A stretch of DNA of 64,000 nt, taken from NCBI RefSeq assembly GCF_017743865.1, contig NZ_JAGHRJ010000005.1, forward strand, positions 124,001-188,000. Direction: 5' to 3'. This document shows, piece by piece, positions 16,647 to 26,447 of this stretch; the first letter of the stretch is position 1; every line of letters begins with the position of its first letter. The notes beneath the pieces were generated by a model. The model made no database searches and was not told the DNA's origin. It saw nothing but the letters and a program-made list of their open reading frames with translations. Made by a program: the position numbers and the translations under genes. The stretch is from Labrenzia sp. R4_2 (GTDB taxonomy: Bacteria > Pseudomonadota > Alphaproteobacteria > Rhizobiales > Stappiaceae).

Positions 16647-17606
16647 TCAGGACAGCGTCCGGCCAATAACGATGAACTTCTCCCGCCGCTGCTTGCGCAG
16701 CTGATCGGCGCTCAGCCCGGCCAGTTGCTTCAACTCTTCTTCGATCGCGGATCCGGCGGTATCGATGACAATCTCGCGGGCACGATGCGCGCCGCCGACC
16801 GGTTCATCGACAATGCTGTCGATAACACCCAGCTGTTTCAAATCCTGAGCTGTGATTTTGAGAGCTGTTGCTGCGTCCTGAGCCTTGGCGCTGTCGCGCC
16901 ACAAGATGGATGCCGCCCCTTCCGGCGAAATCACCGAATAGATGGCATGTTCCATCATCAAGACCTTGTTGGCCGTAGCGACTGCGATCGCGCCACCTGA
17001 GCCGCCCTCACCGATCACTACGGCAACAGACGGCGTTCCAAGCCCAAGACCGGCATCCGTCGACCGGGCGATAGCCTCGGATTGACCACGCTCTTCAGCT
17101 CCGCGGCCTGGATAGGCACCGGATGTGTCCACAAACGAAATCAGCGGCAAGCCGAAACGCTCAGCCATTTCCATGACGCGCACAGCCTTGCGGTAGCCTT
17201 CCGGGCGAACCATGCCGAAGTTGTGCTTCAGCCGCGTTTCGGTGTCGTGGCCTTTTTCCTGGCCAAGCACGGCAACGGACTGGCCACGAAACCGGCCGAT
17301 ACCGGCCACAAGCGCATGGTCTTCAGCGAAATTCCGATCACCTGCGAGCGGCGTAAAATCCTCGATCAGTCCGGTGATGTATTCAATCGCATGCGGCCGG
17401 TCCGGATGACGGGCCACGAGTGTTTTCTGCCAGGGTGTCAGCTTCGCGTAGATGTCTTTCAGCGTCTGCGCGGACTTCGTTTTCAGCCGGTCGATCTCGC
17501 TTTCAACATGAACAGCTTCACCATCTTCTGCGGCCAATGCCCGCAATTCCTGGATCTTGCCTTCGATGTCGGCGACGGGCTTTTCGAATTCCAAATAGCT
17601 GTGCAT
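16647..17606 (-). CDS. accA: Acetyl-CoA carboxylase carboxyltransferase subunit alpha
   Basis: With AccD it transfers the carboxyl group from carboxybiotin to acetyl-CoA, giving malonyl-CoA for fatty acid synthesis. Visible blocks are [15 protein letters not shown] at the start, [13 protein letters not shown], the oxyanion region [28 protein letters not shown] and [12 protein letters not shown] chose the ATG at 17606 (MHSYLEFEK), giving 319 residues, the same as the E. coli enzyme; ATGs at 17627 and 17732 also lie in frame but extend past the conserved start. No accD is nearby. Confidence 0.96.
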   Translation of the reverse strand: MHSYLEFEKPVADIEGKIQELRALAAEDGEAVHVESEIDRLKTKSAQTLKDIYAKLTPWQKTLVARHPDRPHAIEYITGLIEDFTPLAGDRNFAEDHALVAGIGRFRGQSVAVLGQEKGHDTETRLKHNFGMVRPEGYRKAVRVMEMAERFGLPLISFVDTSGAYPGRGAEERGQSEAIARSTDAGLGLGTPSVAVVIGEGGSGGAIAVATANKVLMMEHAIYSVISPEGAASILWRDSAKAQDAATALKITAQDLKQLGVIDSIVDEPVGGAHRAREIVIDTAGSAIEEELKQLAGLSADQLRKQRREKFIVIGRTLS

Positions 17607-17841
17607 GTACTCGCTAACCTGAAACATGTCGGACCCGCAGCTTTTTACGGAGCCGAAAATCAAGAGCCGGCAGCACAGGTGTCCCACCGGCATTGTTATG
17701 AGGGCTGTATCAAGAGACGGGAAGTGGTGCAAGCTTTCCCGGCAACTCAGATCCCGCCAGCCTGATCAACTTCTGCAACAGACTGGCTTGGCATTCAATA
17801 GAAGACCATCGGACGCAGGAGGTTGAATTCCGGAAATAAAG

Positions 17842-18750
17842 TTATCGTGCGGCCCGGTCACTGCCATTGCCATCAATGTTGAGTTTGGAAGCCTCAACCA
17901 GCAATCGGCCATTTTTAGTTGCAATCGAAATCCGGTAAGGCACCAGAACATTGTCCCGGCCCATCGGCGCCAGCCAAATCTCCATGGGCGCCTTTGCCAT
18001 GTACTTCACCGACTCTTTGGATGGACGGTGACCTGCAACCGGAACCCATTTGGCTTTGCAAACTACGACCAGTCCGTCATAGCCGCGGCCGGAAACTTCC
18101 TTGGTGCCCTGGTACGACAGCTTGATGTCGAACCGGGTCCAACCGTCAAAAATCGGCAATTTGCGCGAACAGGCTTTCGGACCGAGGCTGTCCTTTGCCC
18201 GCCGGACGGGCATCAACGCAGCGCTTAGGGGATCCATCGCATTGCGGCGATGGCGGTTTGTCACTTTGATGCGTTCCGCATTCGGCTTGAATTGCGGTGT
18301 GACCTCCATGGACCGGATGTTGCCCGAGCCCTGGTTCAGGTTGACATAGAAATCCAGATTGGCCGCATGTGAGGCCATGCGGTATTTGGACGGCACCACC
18401 TTGGAGCCGACAAGCCAGCCGGATGCCTCAGCGCCGCCCTTTCCGGTCGAAAAGAGTGTTCCGATCCCAGCCGGTGCCATCGCGACCTTTGCCGAATAGG
18501 CATTGCCTTGCATCACCAGAGAGAGCGTCCCTCGAGCAACCTTGAACCCGGCAATCGATATGGAATAGACACCCCCGACGGTGCTCTTCTTAGCGTGCGC
18601 CGGAGTAATCAGGAGAGCTCCTGCCAGAAACGGCAGAACTGCCATCCGTCCAATTGACTTTATACCAATCACTTCAAAACCTCCGCGCCGCACTGCCGGC
18701 GGCGTTCGCGCCCCCGCGCCAAGGATGTTCCGCAAGGTCAACAATAGCAT
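17842..18750 (-). CDS. DUF3108 periplasmic protein
   Basis: About 302 residues. A hydrophobic stretch near residues 35-53 ending in HAKK is a signal peptide, so the long N-terminal part before it may be over-called; a start nearer MAVLPFLAGALL is possible. The mature domain has YSISIAGFKVARGTLSL and a later W.APMGRDNVLVPYRIS, the pattern of DUF3108, a beta-rich, export-linked family of unknown role. It stands alone, divergent from rpmB. Confidence 0.75.
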   Translation of the reverse strand: MLLLTLRNILGAGARTPPAVRRGGFEVIGIKSIGRMAVLPFLAGALLITPAHAKKSTVGGVYSISIAGFKVARGTLSLVMQGNAYSAKVAMAPAGIGTLFSTGKGGAEASGWLVGSKVVPSKYRMASHAANLDFYVNLNQGSGNIRSMEVTPQFKPNAERIKVTNRHRRNAMDPLSAALMPVRRAKDSLGPKACSRKLPIFDGWTRFDIKLSYQGTKEVSGRGYDGLVVVCKAKWVPVAGHRPSKESVKYMAKAPMEIWLAPMGRDNVLVPYRISIATKNGRLLVEASKLNIDGNGSDRAAR

Positions 18751-19013
18751 GAAATCACCCTTGCGAACCGTGTCAATTCTTCTAAATCTTGGTAACTCAC
18801 TGGTTAACACATTGCCGAATGCGGAATAAAAGTAAGGAATCGCATCAAAGGCGCGCAGATGTCTTGACGTTCGCGCACACTCCCTTTATAGCGGGGCAAC
18901 TTTTTTCCGAGAATTGCCGGAGACGATGTCGCCGGACCTCAGGTCCGCGCCGCTTCCGGTTGGTCTTGCTGGGTTCCTGTAACGGCCCAGCCACAAAAAC
19001 AAAAGGTGATATG

Positions 19014-19310
19014 ATGGCTCGCCGTTGCGAACTCTCTGGCAAAGACGTGATGACAGGCAACAACGTCTCTCACGCAAACAACAAATCCCGTCGCCGGTTC
19101 CTGCCGAACCTGTGCAACGTGTCCCTGATGAGCGACACGCTCGGCGAAACATTCAAGCTGAAAGTCAGCGCCCACGCTCTGCGTTCTGTTGAGCACCGTG
19201 GCGGCCTTGACGCGTACCTGATGAAAGCTTCTGACGCTGAGCTTTCCGACAACGCACGCAAGATCAAAGTCAGCATCAAGCGTAAGCAGGAAGAAGCTGC
19301 TGCTGCTTAA
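19014..19310 (+). CDS. rpmB: 50S ribosomal protein L28
   Basis: A 98-residue basic protein with the canonical opening [10 protein letters not shown], the [15 protein letters not shown] block and [10 protein letters not shown]. Longer readings of the frame start inside unrelated DNA, so I take the second of two adjacent ATGs at 19011-19016; AAAGGTGAT just upstream serves as ribosome site. The VUT transporter gene follows after 17 bases, giving an unusual ribosomal protein-transporter pair. Confidence 0.97.
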   Translation: MARRCELSGKDVMTGNNVSHANNKSRRRFLPNLCNVSLMSDTLGETFKLKVSAHALRSVEHRGGLDAYLMKASDAELSDNARKIKVSIKRKQEEAAAA

Positions 19311-19327
19311 CCCTTAAGGGGTCAAAA

Positions 19328-20014
19328 ATGGAAAAAACCCGGAGTTTCTCCGTGGCCGATCTCGCCATCGCGGTCTTCGCGATGGCGATTGTCGTTGTGG
19401 CCTCGAATTTTCTGGTCCAGTTCCCGGTCGAGCACACGCTGGCCGGAGTTAACCTAGCGGACCTCTTGACCTGGGGCGCCTTCACCTATCCGATCGCATT
19501 TTTGGTCACCGACCTGACGAACCGGCGCTTCGGCCCGTCCGCAGCCCGGAAAGTCGTTCTCACCGGTTTTGTGATTGCGATTGTTGTCCCGATGATTTTC
19601 TGGACGTTTGATGAAGCCTTCACGACCCCCCGGATCCTCGTCGCCTCTGGAACAGCGTTTCTTGTTGCCCAACTGCTCGACGTGACGATTTTCGATCGAC
19701 TCCGCCGCTTGACCTGGTGGAAAGCACCGATCGCCTCGTCACTGATCGGCTCCATGATCGACACCCTCCTGTTCTTCGGGATTGCCTTTGCCGCAGCCTT
19801 CGCCTTTGTCGACGTGAGCTTTGGCATGGAAGACGGCTCACTTGCGTTCCCGGTTCCGTTCCTCGGGATTGCCGATGCCTTCCAGGTTCCGCTGTGGGCT
19901 TCGCTGGCCGTTGGCGACTTCATGGTCAAGATACTGGTCGCTGTCGCGCTGCTTGCACCGTACCGGATCGTGCTGAACATGTTCCAGCCGCAGCCAGGCA
20001 ACTCCGCAGCCTGA
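19328..20014 (+). CDS. VUT-family transporter (queuosine precursor transporter type)
   Basis: 228 residues with six or seven membrane helices. The segment DLLTWGAFTYPIAFLVTDLTNRRFG is the hallmark of the YhhQ/VUT family (DUF165), which takes up queuosine precursors (preQ0/preQ1) in E. coli. Later features are QLLDVTIFDRLR and the end-of-protein ILVAVALLAPYR. It starts 17 bases after rpmB and ends at a strong terminator, so the two probably share a transcript. The substrate is inferred from the family. Confidence 0.88.
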   Translation: MEKTRSFSVADLAIAVFAMAIVVVASNFLVQFPVEHTLAGVNLADLLTWGAFTYPIAFLVTDLTNRRFGPSAARKVVLTGFVIAIVVPMIFWTFDEAFTTPRILVASGTAFLVAQLLDVTIFDRLRRLTWWKAPIASSLIGSMIDTLLFFGIAFAAAFAFVDVSFGMEDGSLAFPVPFLGIADAFQVPLWASLAVGDFMVKILVAVALLAPYRIVLNMFQPQPGNSAA

Positions 20015-20035
20015 AGCAAGGCTCAATAGAAAATT

Positions 20036-20066
20036 GATAAGGCGCCCATTGCGGCGCCTTTTTTAT
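20036..20066 (+). terminator. Intrinsic terminator of the rpmB-transporter unit
   Basis: GGCGCC (20041-20046) and GGCGCC (20053-20058) enclose CATTGC, followed by seven T in nine bases. The stop codon of the opposing gene lies within the T-rich tail, so the hairpin may serve both directions. Confidence 0.85.
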
Positions 20067-21097
20067 TGTTCATTCAAACGGAAGCGCAAAAGCAGGGTGC
20101 GTTGCAGCAGCGAGCGGTTGTTGTCCGACAAGAGCGTCAAGATGGTGTCACCAGCCGCATTCTGGTGAACGGCCAAGGCTTCCATGTTGTCTATCTGGTA
20201 ATTGAAGTCCGCCTCCAGAAGGATTTCCCCGTCCAAGACAGCCCCGGCCTTGAGATCGCTGCCAGAAAGCCGCCGCAACCTGAGACCAATCAGGTCTTTC
20301 ATATTGAAGCGCCGCTCCATCAGGAGAAGGTCTCCGTCGGGCAAGAATGCAGCATCTGTCACATCAAAGCGGTCATGACGTTTGATAGAGAACTCTTCAG
20401 CACCGTCCGGACCAAGGACAAACCCGAGGAAATCGTGTTCATCGCTGGGTGTTGTTTCGCTGATCGCGATCAGCTTGCCATCAAGATCACCACCTGCCGG
20501 TCCTGCAGCCAACGCTTCTATGCCCGTGTTGCCCGGCAATCTGTCCAGCGCCTTCGGCAAGGCCAGCTGACCAAGCATTCGTTCATCCCCGGTCAGGAGC
20601 GGCCACTCATAGTGATACACTGCGTGATTGCGCTCTGCGGACACGTAGAGGCCGGTGGCATCGAGGGTCAACGCCTCGGTGTCATGTCCCCAGCGGGCTC
20701 TGAGTGACTTTCCATCCGCACCCAACAGGACCGCGTAACGCAGATCCGACAACCCGGTTGGAGCACCTTCGTCCGTTTGCTCGACCGTTGCGGCAACCCA
20801 GTGGCCATTGTCGGTCACTGCAAGCAAGCGATTGCCGTCATCAAGACTGATAACCCCAGACAATCCGCCGGTCTTGCGATCAGAAGCCAGGATCTCGAAA
20901 CCGCCCAGAAACGTCAGCTTCCCGAACTCGGTGTTGGAATGACCTATATGGAAGGTCTCAATCGGCCGTGTCTTCACCCGAACCTGTTTTGCCTCATCCA
21001 GGAGACCTTCGGCCGATACGGGCGCTGAAAACGAGAGGACCGCTGCAGCCAGTCCGGCAGCAGCGGTCCCGACAATCTTGGAGAAGAAAGCGCTCAT
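20063..21097 (-). CDS. Secreted phytase-like esterase-family protein
   Basis: 344 residues. A signal peptide ends near ASA/PVSAEG (about residue 29). The mature part is a beta-propeller-like 'esterase-like activity of phytase' domain, with FGKLTFLGGFEI, GGLSGVISLDDGNRLLAVTDNGHW and the later NTGIEALA and YQIDNMEALA. These proteins are exported; a true phytase activity is not established for the family. It ends opposite the transporter gene and lies 16 bases after cobT on the same strand, so it may be the last gene of a cobST transcript. Confidence 0.8.
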   Translation of the reverse strand: MSAFFSKIVGTAAAGLAAAVLSFSAPVSAEGLLDEAKQVRVKTRPIETFHIGHSNTEFGKLTFLGGFEILASDRKTGGLSGVISLDDGNRLLAVTDNGHWVAATVEQTDEGAPTGLSDLRYAVLLGADGKSLRARWGHDTEALTLDATGLYVSAERNHAVYHYEWPLLTGDERMLGQLALPKALDRLPGNTGIEALAAGPAGGDLDGKLIAISETTPSDEHDFLGFVLGPDGAEEFSIKRHDRFDVTDAAFLPDGDLLLMERRFNMKDLIGLRLRRLSGSDLKAGAVLDGEILLEADFNYQIDNMEALAVHQNAAGDTILTLLSDNNRSLLQRTLLLRFRLNEQ

Positions 21098-21112
21098 GCC
21101 CTCATAACCTGC

Positions 21113-23029
21113 TTACCTGCGTCCAGCCCGGCGTTGACGGCCCCGGCCGAATTGCGCCGCCATCTGAACCTCGTCGTCAAAGAGGTCCGCAAGCTGATCC
21201 GTCATCGCGCCTGCAAGCTCTTCTGCGTCGACGATGGTGACAGCCCGGCGATAGTAGCGCGTCACGTCGTGGCCGATACCGATAGCAATCAGCTCCACCG
21301 GCGAGCGCGTTTCAATGTCCTCGATCACATGGCGCAGGTGACGCTCCAGATAGTTGCCTGGGTTGACCGACAAGGTCGTGTCATCAACCGGAGCACCGTC
21401 TGAGATCATCATCAGGATGCGGCGCTGTTCCGGCCGGGCCATCAACCGGTCATGTGCCCAGAGCAGCGCCTCACCGTCAATGTTCTCTTTCAAGAGGCCT
21501 TCGCGCATCATCAAGCCGAGATTGCGCCGGGCTCGCCGCCAGGGGGCATCCGCGGACTTGTAGATGATATGCCGCAGGTCATTCAGCCGTCCGGGTGTGG
21601 GCGGTTTGCCAGCACCGATCCAGCTTTCGCGTGACTGACCGCCCTTCCAGGCTTTCGTCGTGAAGCCGAGGATTTCGACTTTCACCCCACACCGTTCCAG
21701 AGTCCGTGCAAGAATGTCGGCACAGGTGGCCGCCACCGTGATCGGACGGCCGCGCATGGAACCTGAATTGTCCAGAAGAAGCGTGACGACGGTATCCCGG
21801 AAGTTGGTGTCCCGCTCTTGCTTGAAGGCCAGAGGTGCCATCGGGTCGGTCACAGCCCGTGTCAGGCGCGCGGTATCCAGAAGACCTTCTTCAAGGTCAA
21901 AATCCCAGGCCCGGTTCTGCTGGGCCATCAACTTGCGCTGCAACCGGTTGGCAAGACGCGCCACGGCCCCTTGCAGATGGGTCAGCTGCTTGTCGAGGAA
22001 CCCGCGCAGCCGGTCCAGCTCAGCGGTGTCGCACAGCTCTTCAGCCGTGATCGTTTCATCGAACTGGGTCGTGAACACCCGATAATCGGATTCAGGCGGC
22101 TTGTTGGAGAAAGGGTGATCCTGACGGTCACTTTCGCCAGCTTCTTGAGAATCGTCGGCCATATCCTGGTCGACCATTTGGTCGAAGTCGGCTTCAGAGG
22201 CTTCCGTATCACCAGAATCTTGCTCTTCACCGGAGAGTTCCATTTCCTGAGGCGCGGCTTCTTGCTCACCGCTGTCCTCCTCGGTGTCGTCCCCGGTCTC
22301 CGCTTCGTCGTTGTTGCCATCATCCTCGTTTTGCTCCGGGTCCAGGTCTTCGTCCTGTTCTCCGAGCTCATCCGCCATATCGAGAGATTTCAAAACATCG
22401 CGCAAACGCGAGGCAAATCCGTTTTGGTCCTCAACCTCGGCTTCGAGGCTGTCAAGCTCCGCGCCGGCCTTGCTTTCCACCCAGTCGCGCCACATGTCGA
22501 CCAGCTTGGCGGCACTTTCCGGCGGCTGAGCACCGGTGAGGCGTTCGCGCACAATCAGCGACAGAGCATCTTGAAGGGGGGCCTCTTCCCGGCTCGCGAT
22601 GTCCGGCGCGCCGGACTTGCGGTACTTGTCGTTGAGCATCACAGCCAGGTTGTCGGCCACACCCTGCATACGGCGGGCACCGACCGCTTCACAGCGCGCT
22701 TGCTCAACAGCTTCGAAGATCGCCCGCGCATCCATGCCTTGGGGCATGTTTTTGGCGTGAACAGCCTTGTCGTGACAGGCAATCTTCAGCGCCATGGAAT
22801 CCGAGAGCCCGCGTGTGACCGCGACCTCATGCGCATTCAGCTTACGGGACGGTTCAGGCAAGCGGGCGGACAGGCCCGACAAGCCCGGCCGGTCGCCGGA
22901 AAATGTGACTTCCAGCTCCGCCTCGCCCGATATCGCCCGCATGGTTCCGGCGACGGACTGTTTCAGCGGTTCCGTCGTCGGGGCGGGCTTGTTGCCCGGA
23001 AGAGAGTTGCTACCTGGCCGCGGCGCCAT
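21113..23029 (-). CDS. cobT: Aerobic cobaltochelatase subunit CobT
   Basis: 638 residues. CobT forms, with CobS, the chaperone ring that drives CobN to insert cobalt into hydrogenobyrinate diamide in aerobic B12 synthesis. The N-terminal half carries the CobT domain; a very acidic linker around residues 215-300 (many Glu/Asp runs) follows. The C-terminal von Willebrand A-like domain has the metal site [13 protein letters not shown] and later [11 protein letters not shown]. It lies seven bases after cobS. No cobN is in the window. Confidence 0.96.
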   Translation of the reverse strand: MAPRPGSNSLPGNKPAPTTEPLKQSVAGTMRAISGEAELEVTFSGDRPGLSGLSARLPEPSRKLNAHEVAVTRGLSDSMALKIACHDKAVHAKNMPQGMDARAIFEAVEQARCEAVGARRMQGVADNLAVMLNDKYRKSGAPDIASREEAPLQDALSLIVRERLTGAQPPESAAKLVDMWRDWVESKAGAELDSLEAEVEDQNGFASRLRDVLKSLDMADELGEQDEDLDPEQNEDDGNNDEAETGDDTEEDSGEQEAAPQEMELSGEEQDSGDTEASEADFDQMVDQDMADDSQEAGESDRQDHPFSNKPPESDYRVFTTQFDETITAEELCDTAELDRLRGFLDKQLTHLQGAVARLANRLQRKLMAQQNRAWDFDLEEGLLDTARLTRAVTDPMAPLAFKQERDTNFRDTVVTLLLDNSGSMRGRPITVAATCADILARTLERCGVKVEILGFTTKAWKGGQSRESWIGAGKPPTPGRLNDLRHIIYKSADAPWRRARRNLGLMMREGLLKENIDGEALLWAHDRLMARPEQRRILMMISDGAPVDDTTLSVNPGNYLERHLRHVIEDIETRSPVELIAIGIGHDVTRYYRRAVTIVDAEELAGAMTDQLADLFDDEVQMAAQFGRGRQRRAGRR

Positions 23030-23036
23030 AGGGACC

Positions 23037-24023
23037 TCAGCTCATTACAACGTTAACGGCGGATTCCGGCAGATCTTCACCAAAGCAGCGTTGATAGAAC
23101 TCTGCCACAAGCGACTGTTCCATGTCGTCGCACTTGTTCAGGAAGGTCAACCGGAAGGAGAAGCCGACGTCACCAAAGATTTCCGCGTTTTCCGCCCATG
23201 TGATCACCGTACGAGGGCTCATCACAGTGGAGAGGTCCCCATTGATGAACGCGTTCCGGGTCATGTCCGCAAGACGAACCATCTTGGACACCGTGTTCCG
23301 GCCTTCATCGTTTTGGAAGTGTTTGGCTTTCGACAGAACAATATCTACTTCGTTGTCGTGCGGCAGATAGTTCAGCGTGGTGACGATCGACCAGCGGTCC
23401 ATCTGTGCTTGGTTGATCTGCTGCGTGCCGTGGTAAAGACCGGACGTATCGCCGAGACCGACCGTGTTCGCTGTTGCGAACAGCCGGAAGGCGGCATGCG
23501 GACGGATGACCCGGCTTTGATCGAGAAGCGTCAAGCGGCCCGAAGACTCCAGGATCCGCTGAATCACAAACATCACGTCCGGACGGCCGGCGTCGTACTC
23601 ATCAAACACAAGCGCAACATTGTGCTGATAGGCCCACGGCAGAATGCCGTCCTTGAATTCGGTGACTTGCTGACCGTCCTTCAGAACGATCGCGTCTTTA
23701 CCGACCAGATCAATACGCGAGATGTGACTGTCGAGGTTGACCCGGATACACGGCCAGTTGAGACGCGAGGCAACCTGCTCGATGTGCGTCGATTTGCCCG
23801 TCCCGTGGTAGCCGGTCACCATCACACGGCGGTTATGCGCAAAACCCGCCAAGATCGCGAGGGTCGTTGCCCGGTCGAAAAGATAATCGGGATCGGGTTC
23901 CGGCACATGCTCTGACGGCGTGGAAAAGGCCGGAACTTTCAGGTCCGACTTGAAGCCAAACACCTCTTCGACGGAAATTTCAGTGTCCGGCATCGCCATG
24001 GCCGCAGTCGTCGTCTCAGTCAT
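23037..24023 (-). CDS. cobS: Aerobic cobaltochelatase subunit CobS
   Basis: 328-residue AAA+ ATPase that pairs with CobT. It has Walker [14 protein letters not shown], Walker [13 protein letters not shown], and the sensor region [22 protein letters not shown]. The N-terminal [13 protein letters not shown] is typical of CobS. It lies between the J-domain gene and cobT, the order also found in other Rhizobiales, and is probably cotranscribed with cobT. Confidence 0.97.
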   Translation of the reverse strand: MTETTTAAMAMPDTEISVEEVFGFKSDLKVPAFSTPSEHVPEPDPDYLFDRATTLAILAGFAHNRRVMVTGYHGTGKSTHIEQVASRLNWPCIRVNLDSHISRIDLVGKDAIVLKDGQQVTEFKDGILPWAYQHNVALVFDEYDAGRPDVMFVIQRILESSGRLTLLDQSRVIRPHAAFRLFATANTVGLGDTSGLYHGTQQINQAQMDRWSIVTTLNYLPHDNEVDIVLSKAKHFQNDEGRNTVSKMVRLADMTRNAFINGDLSTVMSPRTVITWAENAEIFGDVGFSFRLTFLNKCDDMEQSLVAEFYQRCFGEDLPESAVNVVMS

Positions 24024-24089
24024 CAGTCCTCCGCAGTCCCGGAGCGCCGGGATGGGTCGTTTGGGAAAAGCAAGCAGGGGCCTGCAAGC

Positions 24090-24689
24090 TTAGAGGAAAC
24101 CGGCCTTTTTCAGAACGTTGTACGCCTGAATGATTTCCCGCAGGCGGTCTTCCGAAGAGCGATCCCCGCCATTGGCATCCGGATGGTTTAATTTCACAAG
24201 TTCTTTATAGCGCGCTTTGATTTCGCTTCCACGTGCTGTGTACGGCAGATTGAGCACATCAAGCGACCGTTTTTCAAGCGTCAAAAGCTTTCTTTCGCGC
24301 GGGCGGCGTACTTGTTCGGCCCGGCGTTGCGCATTGCCGCGCATCGATGCCCTTGCGTCAAACCCGTCAGGTCCATCGGCCGCCTGGCGGTTGACGCCCA
24401 TTTTCCAGGTCGGACGGTGGCCGGTCAGACTGTCCTTCTGGTAACTGCGGACATCATCGTCGCCCATACCAGTGAAATAGTTATACGTCTTATTATATTC
24501 GCGAACGTGGTCCACGCAGAAGTGAAAGTATTGGCCTTCGCGGTCACGACCTTTTGGCGCCTTGTGTGTACCCGGGCGTTTGCACCCCGGGTGTTCACAA
24601 ACGGGATGCCGGTCTTCGGTCATCCGCTCCTTGCGCCCTTTGTCCGGCTTCACCCGGATGCTGTCGAATATTTTTGAATCGAGTTTCAT
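24090..24689 (-). CDS. J-domain protein (DnaJ-like)
   Basis: 199 residues. The C-terminal 65 residues form a J domain with the HPD triad in LNHPDANGGD, preceded by ARYKELVK. The N-terminal part has a small Cys/His cluster (CEHPGCKRPGTHKAP, then FHFCVDHVREYN), a zinc-finger-like element typical of this rhizobial protein type. It lacks the G/F and zinc domains of true DnaJ. It lies upstream of cobS on the same strand and divergent from bolA. It probably recruits Hsp70 for a specific client. Confidence 0.88.
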   Translation of the reverse strand: MKLDSKIFDSIRVKPDKGRKERMTEDRHPVCEHPGCKRPGTHKAPKGRDREGQYFHFCVDHVREYNKTYNYFTGMGDDDVRSYQKDSLTGHRPTWKMGVNRQAADGPDGFDARASMRGNAQRRAEQVRRPRERKLLTLEKRSLDVLNLPYTARGSEIKARYKELVKLNHPDANGGDRSSEDRLREIIQAYNVLKKAGFL

Positions 24690-24869
24690 TGGGTCGATTA
24701 TGGGATCTTGTATCCACCAGGCAAGCCGGTGACGGTGGTATTTGGCGGTCTTCCAGAGTCTTTTCGACGTTGAAACGGGCTCAGGAAATCAAACAGCCTG
24801 AGACAATATCAGCCTGTGCAGCACACGCCTAGACTTGAACTTTTCATCCATGCTCCCCAAAGTCCGGAA

Positions 24870-25133
24870 ATGAGCATGAAACAGACCATTACCGACAAGC
24901 TGACGGCTGCTTTTGCGCCGTCCCACCTCAGTGTTATTGACGAATCGGAAAACCATCGCGGGCATGGTGGCTGGCGCGAGGGCGGCGAGACCCACTTCCG
25001 GGTTCAAATTGCCGCTGACGCCTTTCAGTCGATGTCCCGCGTTGGACAGCACCGCGCCATCAATGAGGTCTTGGCCGACGAACTTGCCAGCAGCGTTCAC
25101 GCGCTGGCCATCGAAGTCAAAAAGCCCGCGTAA
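24870..25133 (+). CDS. BolA-family protein
   Basis: 87 residues from the ATG at 24870. It shows the BolA/IbaG fold: ITDKLTAAFAP, then the ESENHRGH histidine region, HFRVQIAADAF and the RHRAI-like QHRAINEVL. BolA proteins partner with monothiol glutaredoxins in Fe-S and stress regulation. The open frame continues upstream to 24816, but homologous sequence begins at MSMKQTI. It is divergent from the J-protein gene and convergent with the CorC-like gene. Confidence 0.93.
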   Translation: MSMKQTITDKLTAAFAPSHLSVIDESENHRGHGGWREGGETHFRVQIAADAFQSMSRVGQHRAINEVLADELASSVHALAIEVKKPA

Positions 25134-25154
25134 TTCCCAAACCAACTGACTGGA

Positions 25155-26447
25155 TCAAGCGGAAGCCGCCGCCCGGATTTTGCTGAGCGGCATGATCCTC
25201 AGCCGTGTGATCCGGTTTTTCTCCCGCCGCAATACCGTAAAGCGGAACCCGTGGAAGGTGAAGATCTGGCGCTCTTCCGGGATCATCCGCGCCTCATGGA
25301 TAACCAGACCAGCGATGGTCGTTGCCTCGTCATCCGGCAAGTGCCAGTCCGCTGCACGATTGAGATCCCGGATCGGTACCGAGCCGTCGACAATGACGGA
25401 CCCGTCCGCTTGCGGGCGTAAGCCTTCAAGCTCCAGATCATGTTCGTCTGCTATCTCGCCGACGATCTCTTCCAGAATGTCTTCCAGGGTCACCAGACCC
25501 ATGACCTCACCATACTCATCCACCACCAGGGCGAAGTGGGTTTTCTTCCGCAGGAACGCATTCAGCTGATCTTGCAAACTGGTCGTGTCCGGTATGAACC
25601 ATGCAGGTCCGGCAATTTCGAGGATGTTGATTTTCGCGGCGTCACCGTTCGCCTGGTTCAGAGCGCGCAGCAGGTCCTTTGCGTGGAGAACCCCTACAAA
25701 ATTATCGCTTTCTCCACGCCAGAGCGGCAAACGCGTGTGAGGGGAGGCAAGCGCTGCCTCAACCAAATTGGCCGGGTCATCATCTGCGTTAAGCGCCACC
25801 ATGTTTGTGCGATGGACCATCACATCGGAGACTTCCAGCTCAGCCAAGTCCAACAGACCGCCGATGCGATCGCGCTCACCTTTTTCCAGACCGCCTTCCA
25901 TGTGCTGCAAATCAACGGCTCCGCGCAGTTCCTCATGCGCGGACAGGATCGACGCATCATCGCCGATGTTCACACCGAGCATCTTCAGGAGCATACGCAC
26001 GATCCATTCAACCCCAATGACGACGGGGCCGAACACCGCGACAACAACCCGCACGATCGGCGACACGGTCAACGCGAACCGCTCGGGATTGGAAATCGCC
26101 CAGGTTTTCGGAAGAACTTCCGCAAATACCAGGACAAGTGCGGTCATGACCAGGGTCGCAATCGCCACGCCGGCTTCGCCAAACAACGCCAGAAACACTG
26201 TTGTCGCCAGGGCTGACGCGAGAATGTTGACCAGATTGTTGCCCAGCAAGAGCGCACCGATCAGGCGTTCCCTCGACGCAATCAAACGCCCCGCAACCCG
26301 AGCCCGCCAATCTCCGGTTTTCTCAAGCTGATGCACCCTTGCGCGGGACGCAGCAGTCAACGCTGTTTCGGAACCGGAAAAAAAGCCGGACAAAAACAGA
26401 AGAAAAAAGATGGCGGCAATTGAGAGCCAAAGTGCGGTCTCGGTCAT
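25155..26447 (-). CDS. CNNM/CorC-HlyC-type membrane protein with CBS pair
   Basis: 430 residues. The N-terminal DUF21/CNNM membrane domain spans about residues 1-185 with three or four helices (GFFSGSETALTAASRARVHQLE near residues 21-42 is typical). Two CBS domains follow (VMVHRTNM...; FALVVDEYGEVMGLVTLEDILEEIVGEI), then a CorC_HlyC transporter-associated domain. Such proteins are linked to Mg2+/Co2+ export, not haemolysis. Its ATG overlaps the aroB stop as ATGA, so it is coupled to the shikimate genes. Confidence 0.9.
   Translation of the reverse strand: MTETALWLSIAAIFFLLFLSGFFSGSETALTAASRARVHQLEKTGDWRARVAGRLIASRERLIGALLLGNNLVNILASALATTVFLALFGEAGVAIATLVMTALVLVFAEVLPKTWAISNPERFALTVSPIVRVVVAVFGPVVIGVEWIVRMLLKMLGVNIGDDASILSAHEELRGAVDLQHMEGGLEKGERDRIGGLLDLAELEVSDVMVHRTNMVALNADDDPANLVEAALASPHTRLPLWRGESDNFVGVLHAKDLLRALNQANGDAAKINILEIAGPAWFIPDTTSLQDQLNAFLRKKTHFALVVDEYGEVMGLVTLEDILEEIVGEIADEHDLELEGLRPQADGSVIVDGSVPIRDLNRAADWHLPDDEATTIAGLVIHEARMIPEERQIFTFHGFRFTVLRREKNRITRLRIMPLSKIRAAASA

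Noticed and set aside
21818-23056. 412-codon frame antisense to cobT
   Set aside because: Mirror of cobT, with no domain; the minus-strand gene has VWA and CobT features.
25155-26447. Calling the CorC-like gene a haemolysin
   Set aside because: The HlyC label is historical; the domains (CNNM, CBS pair, CorC) indicate a metal-related membrane protein.
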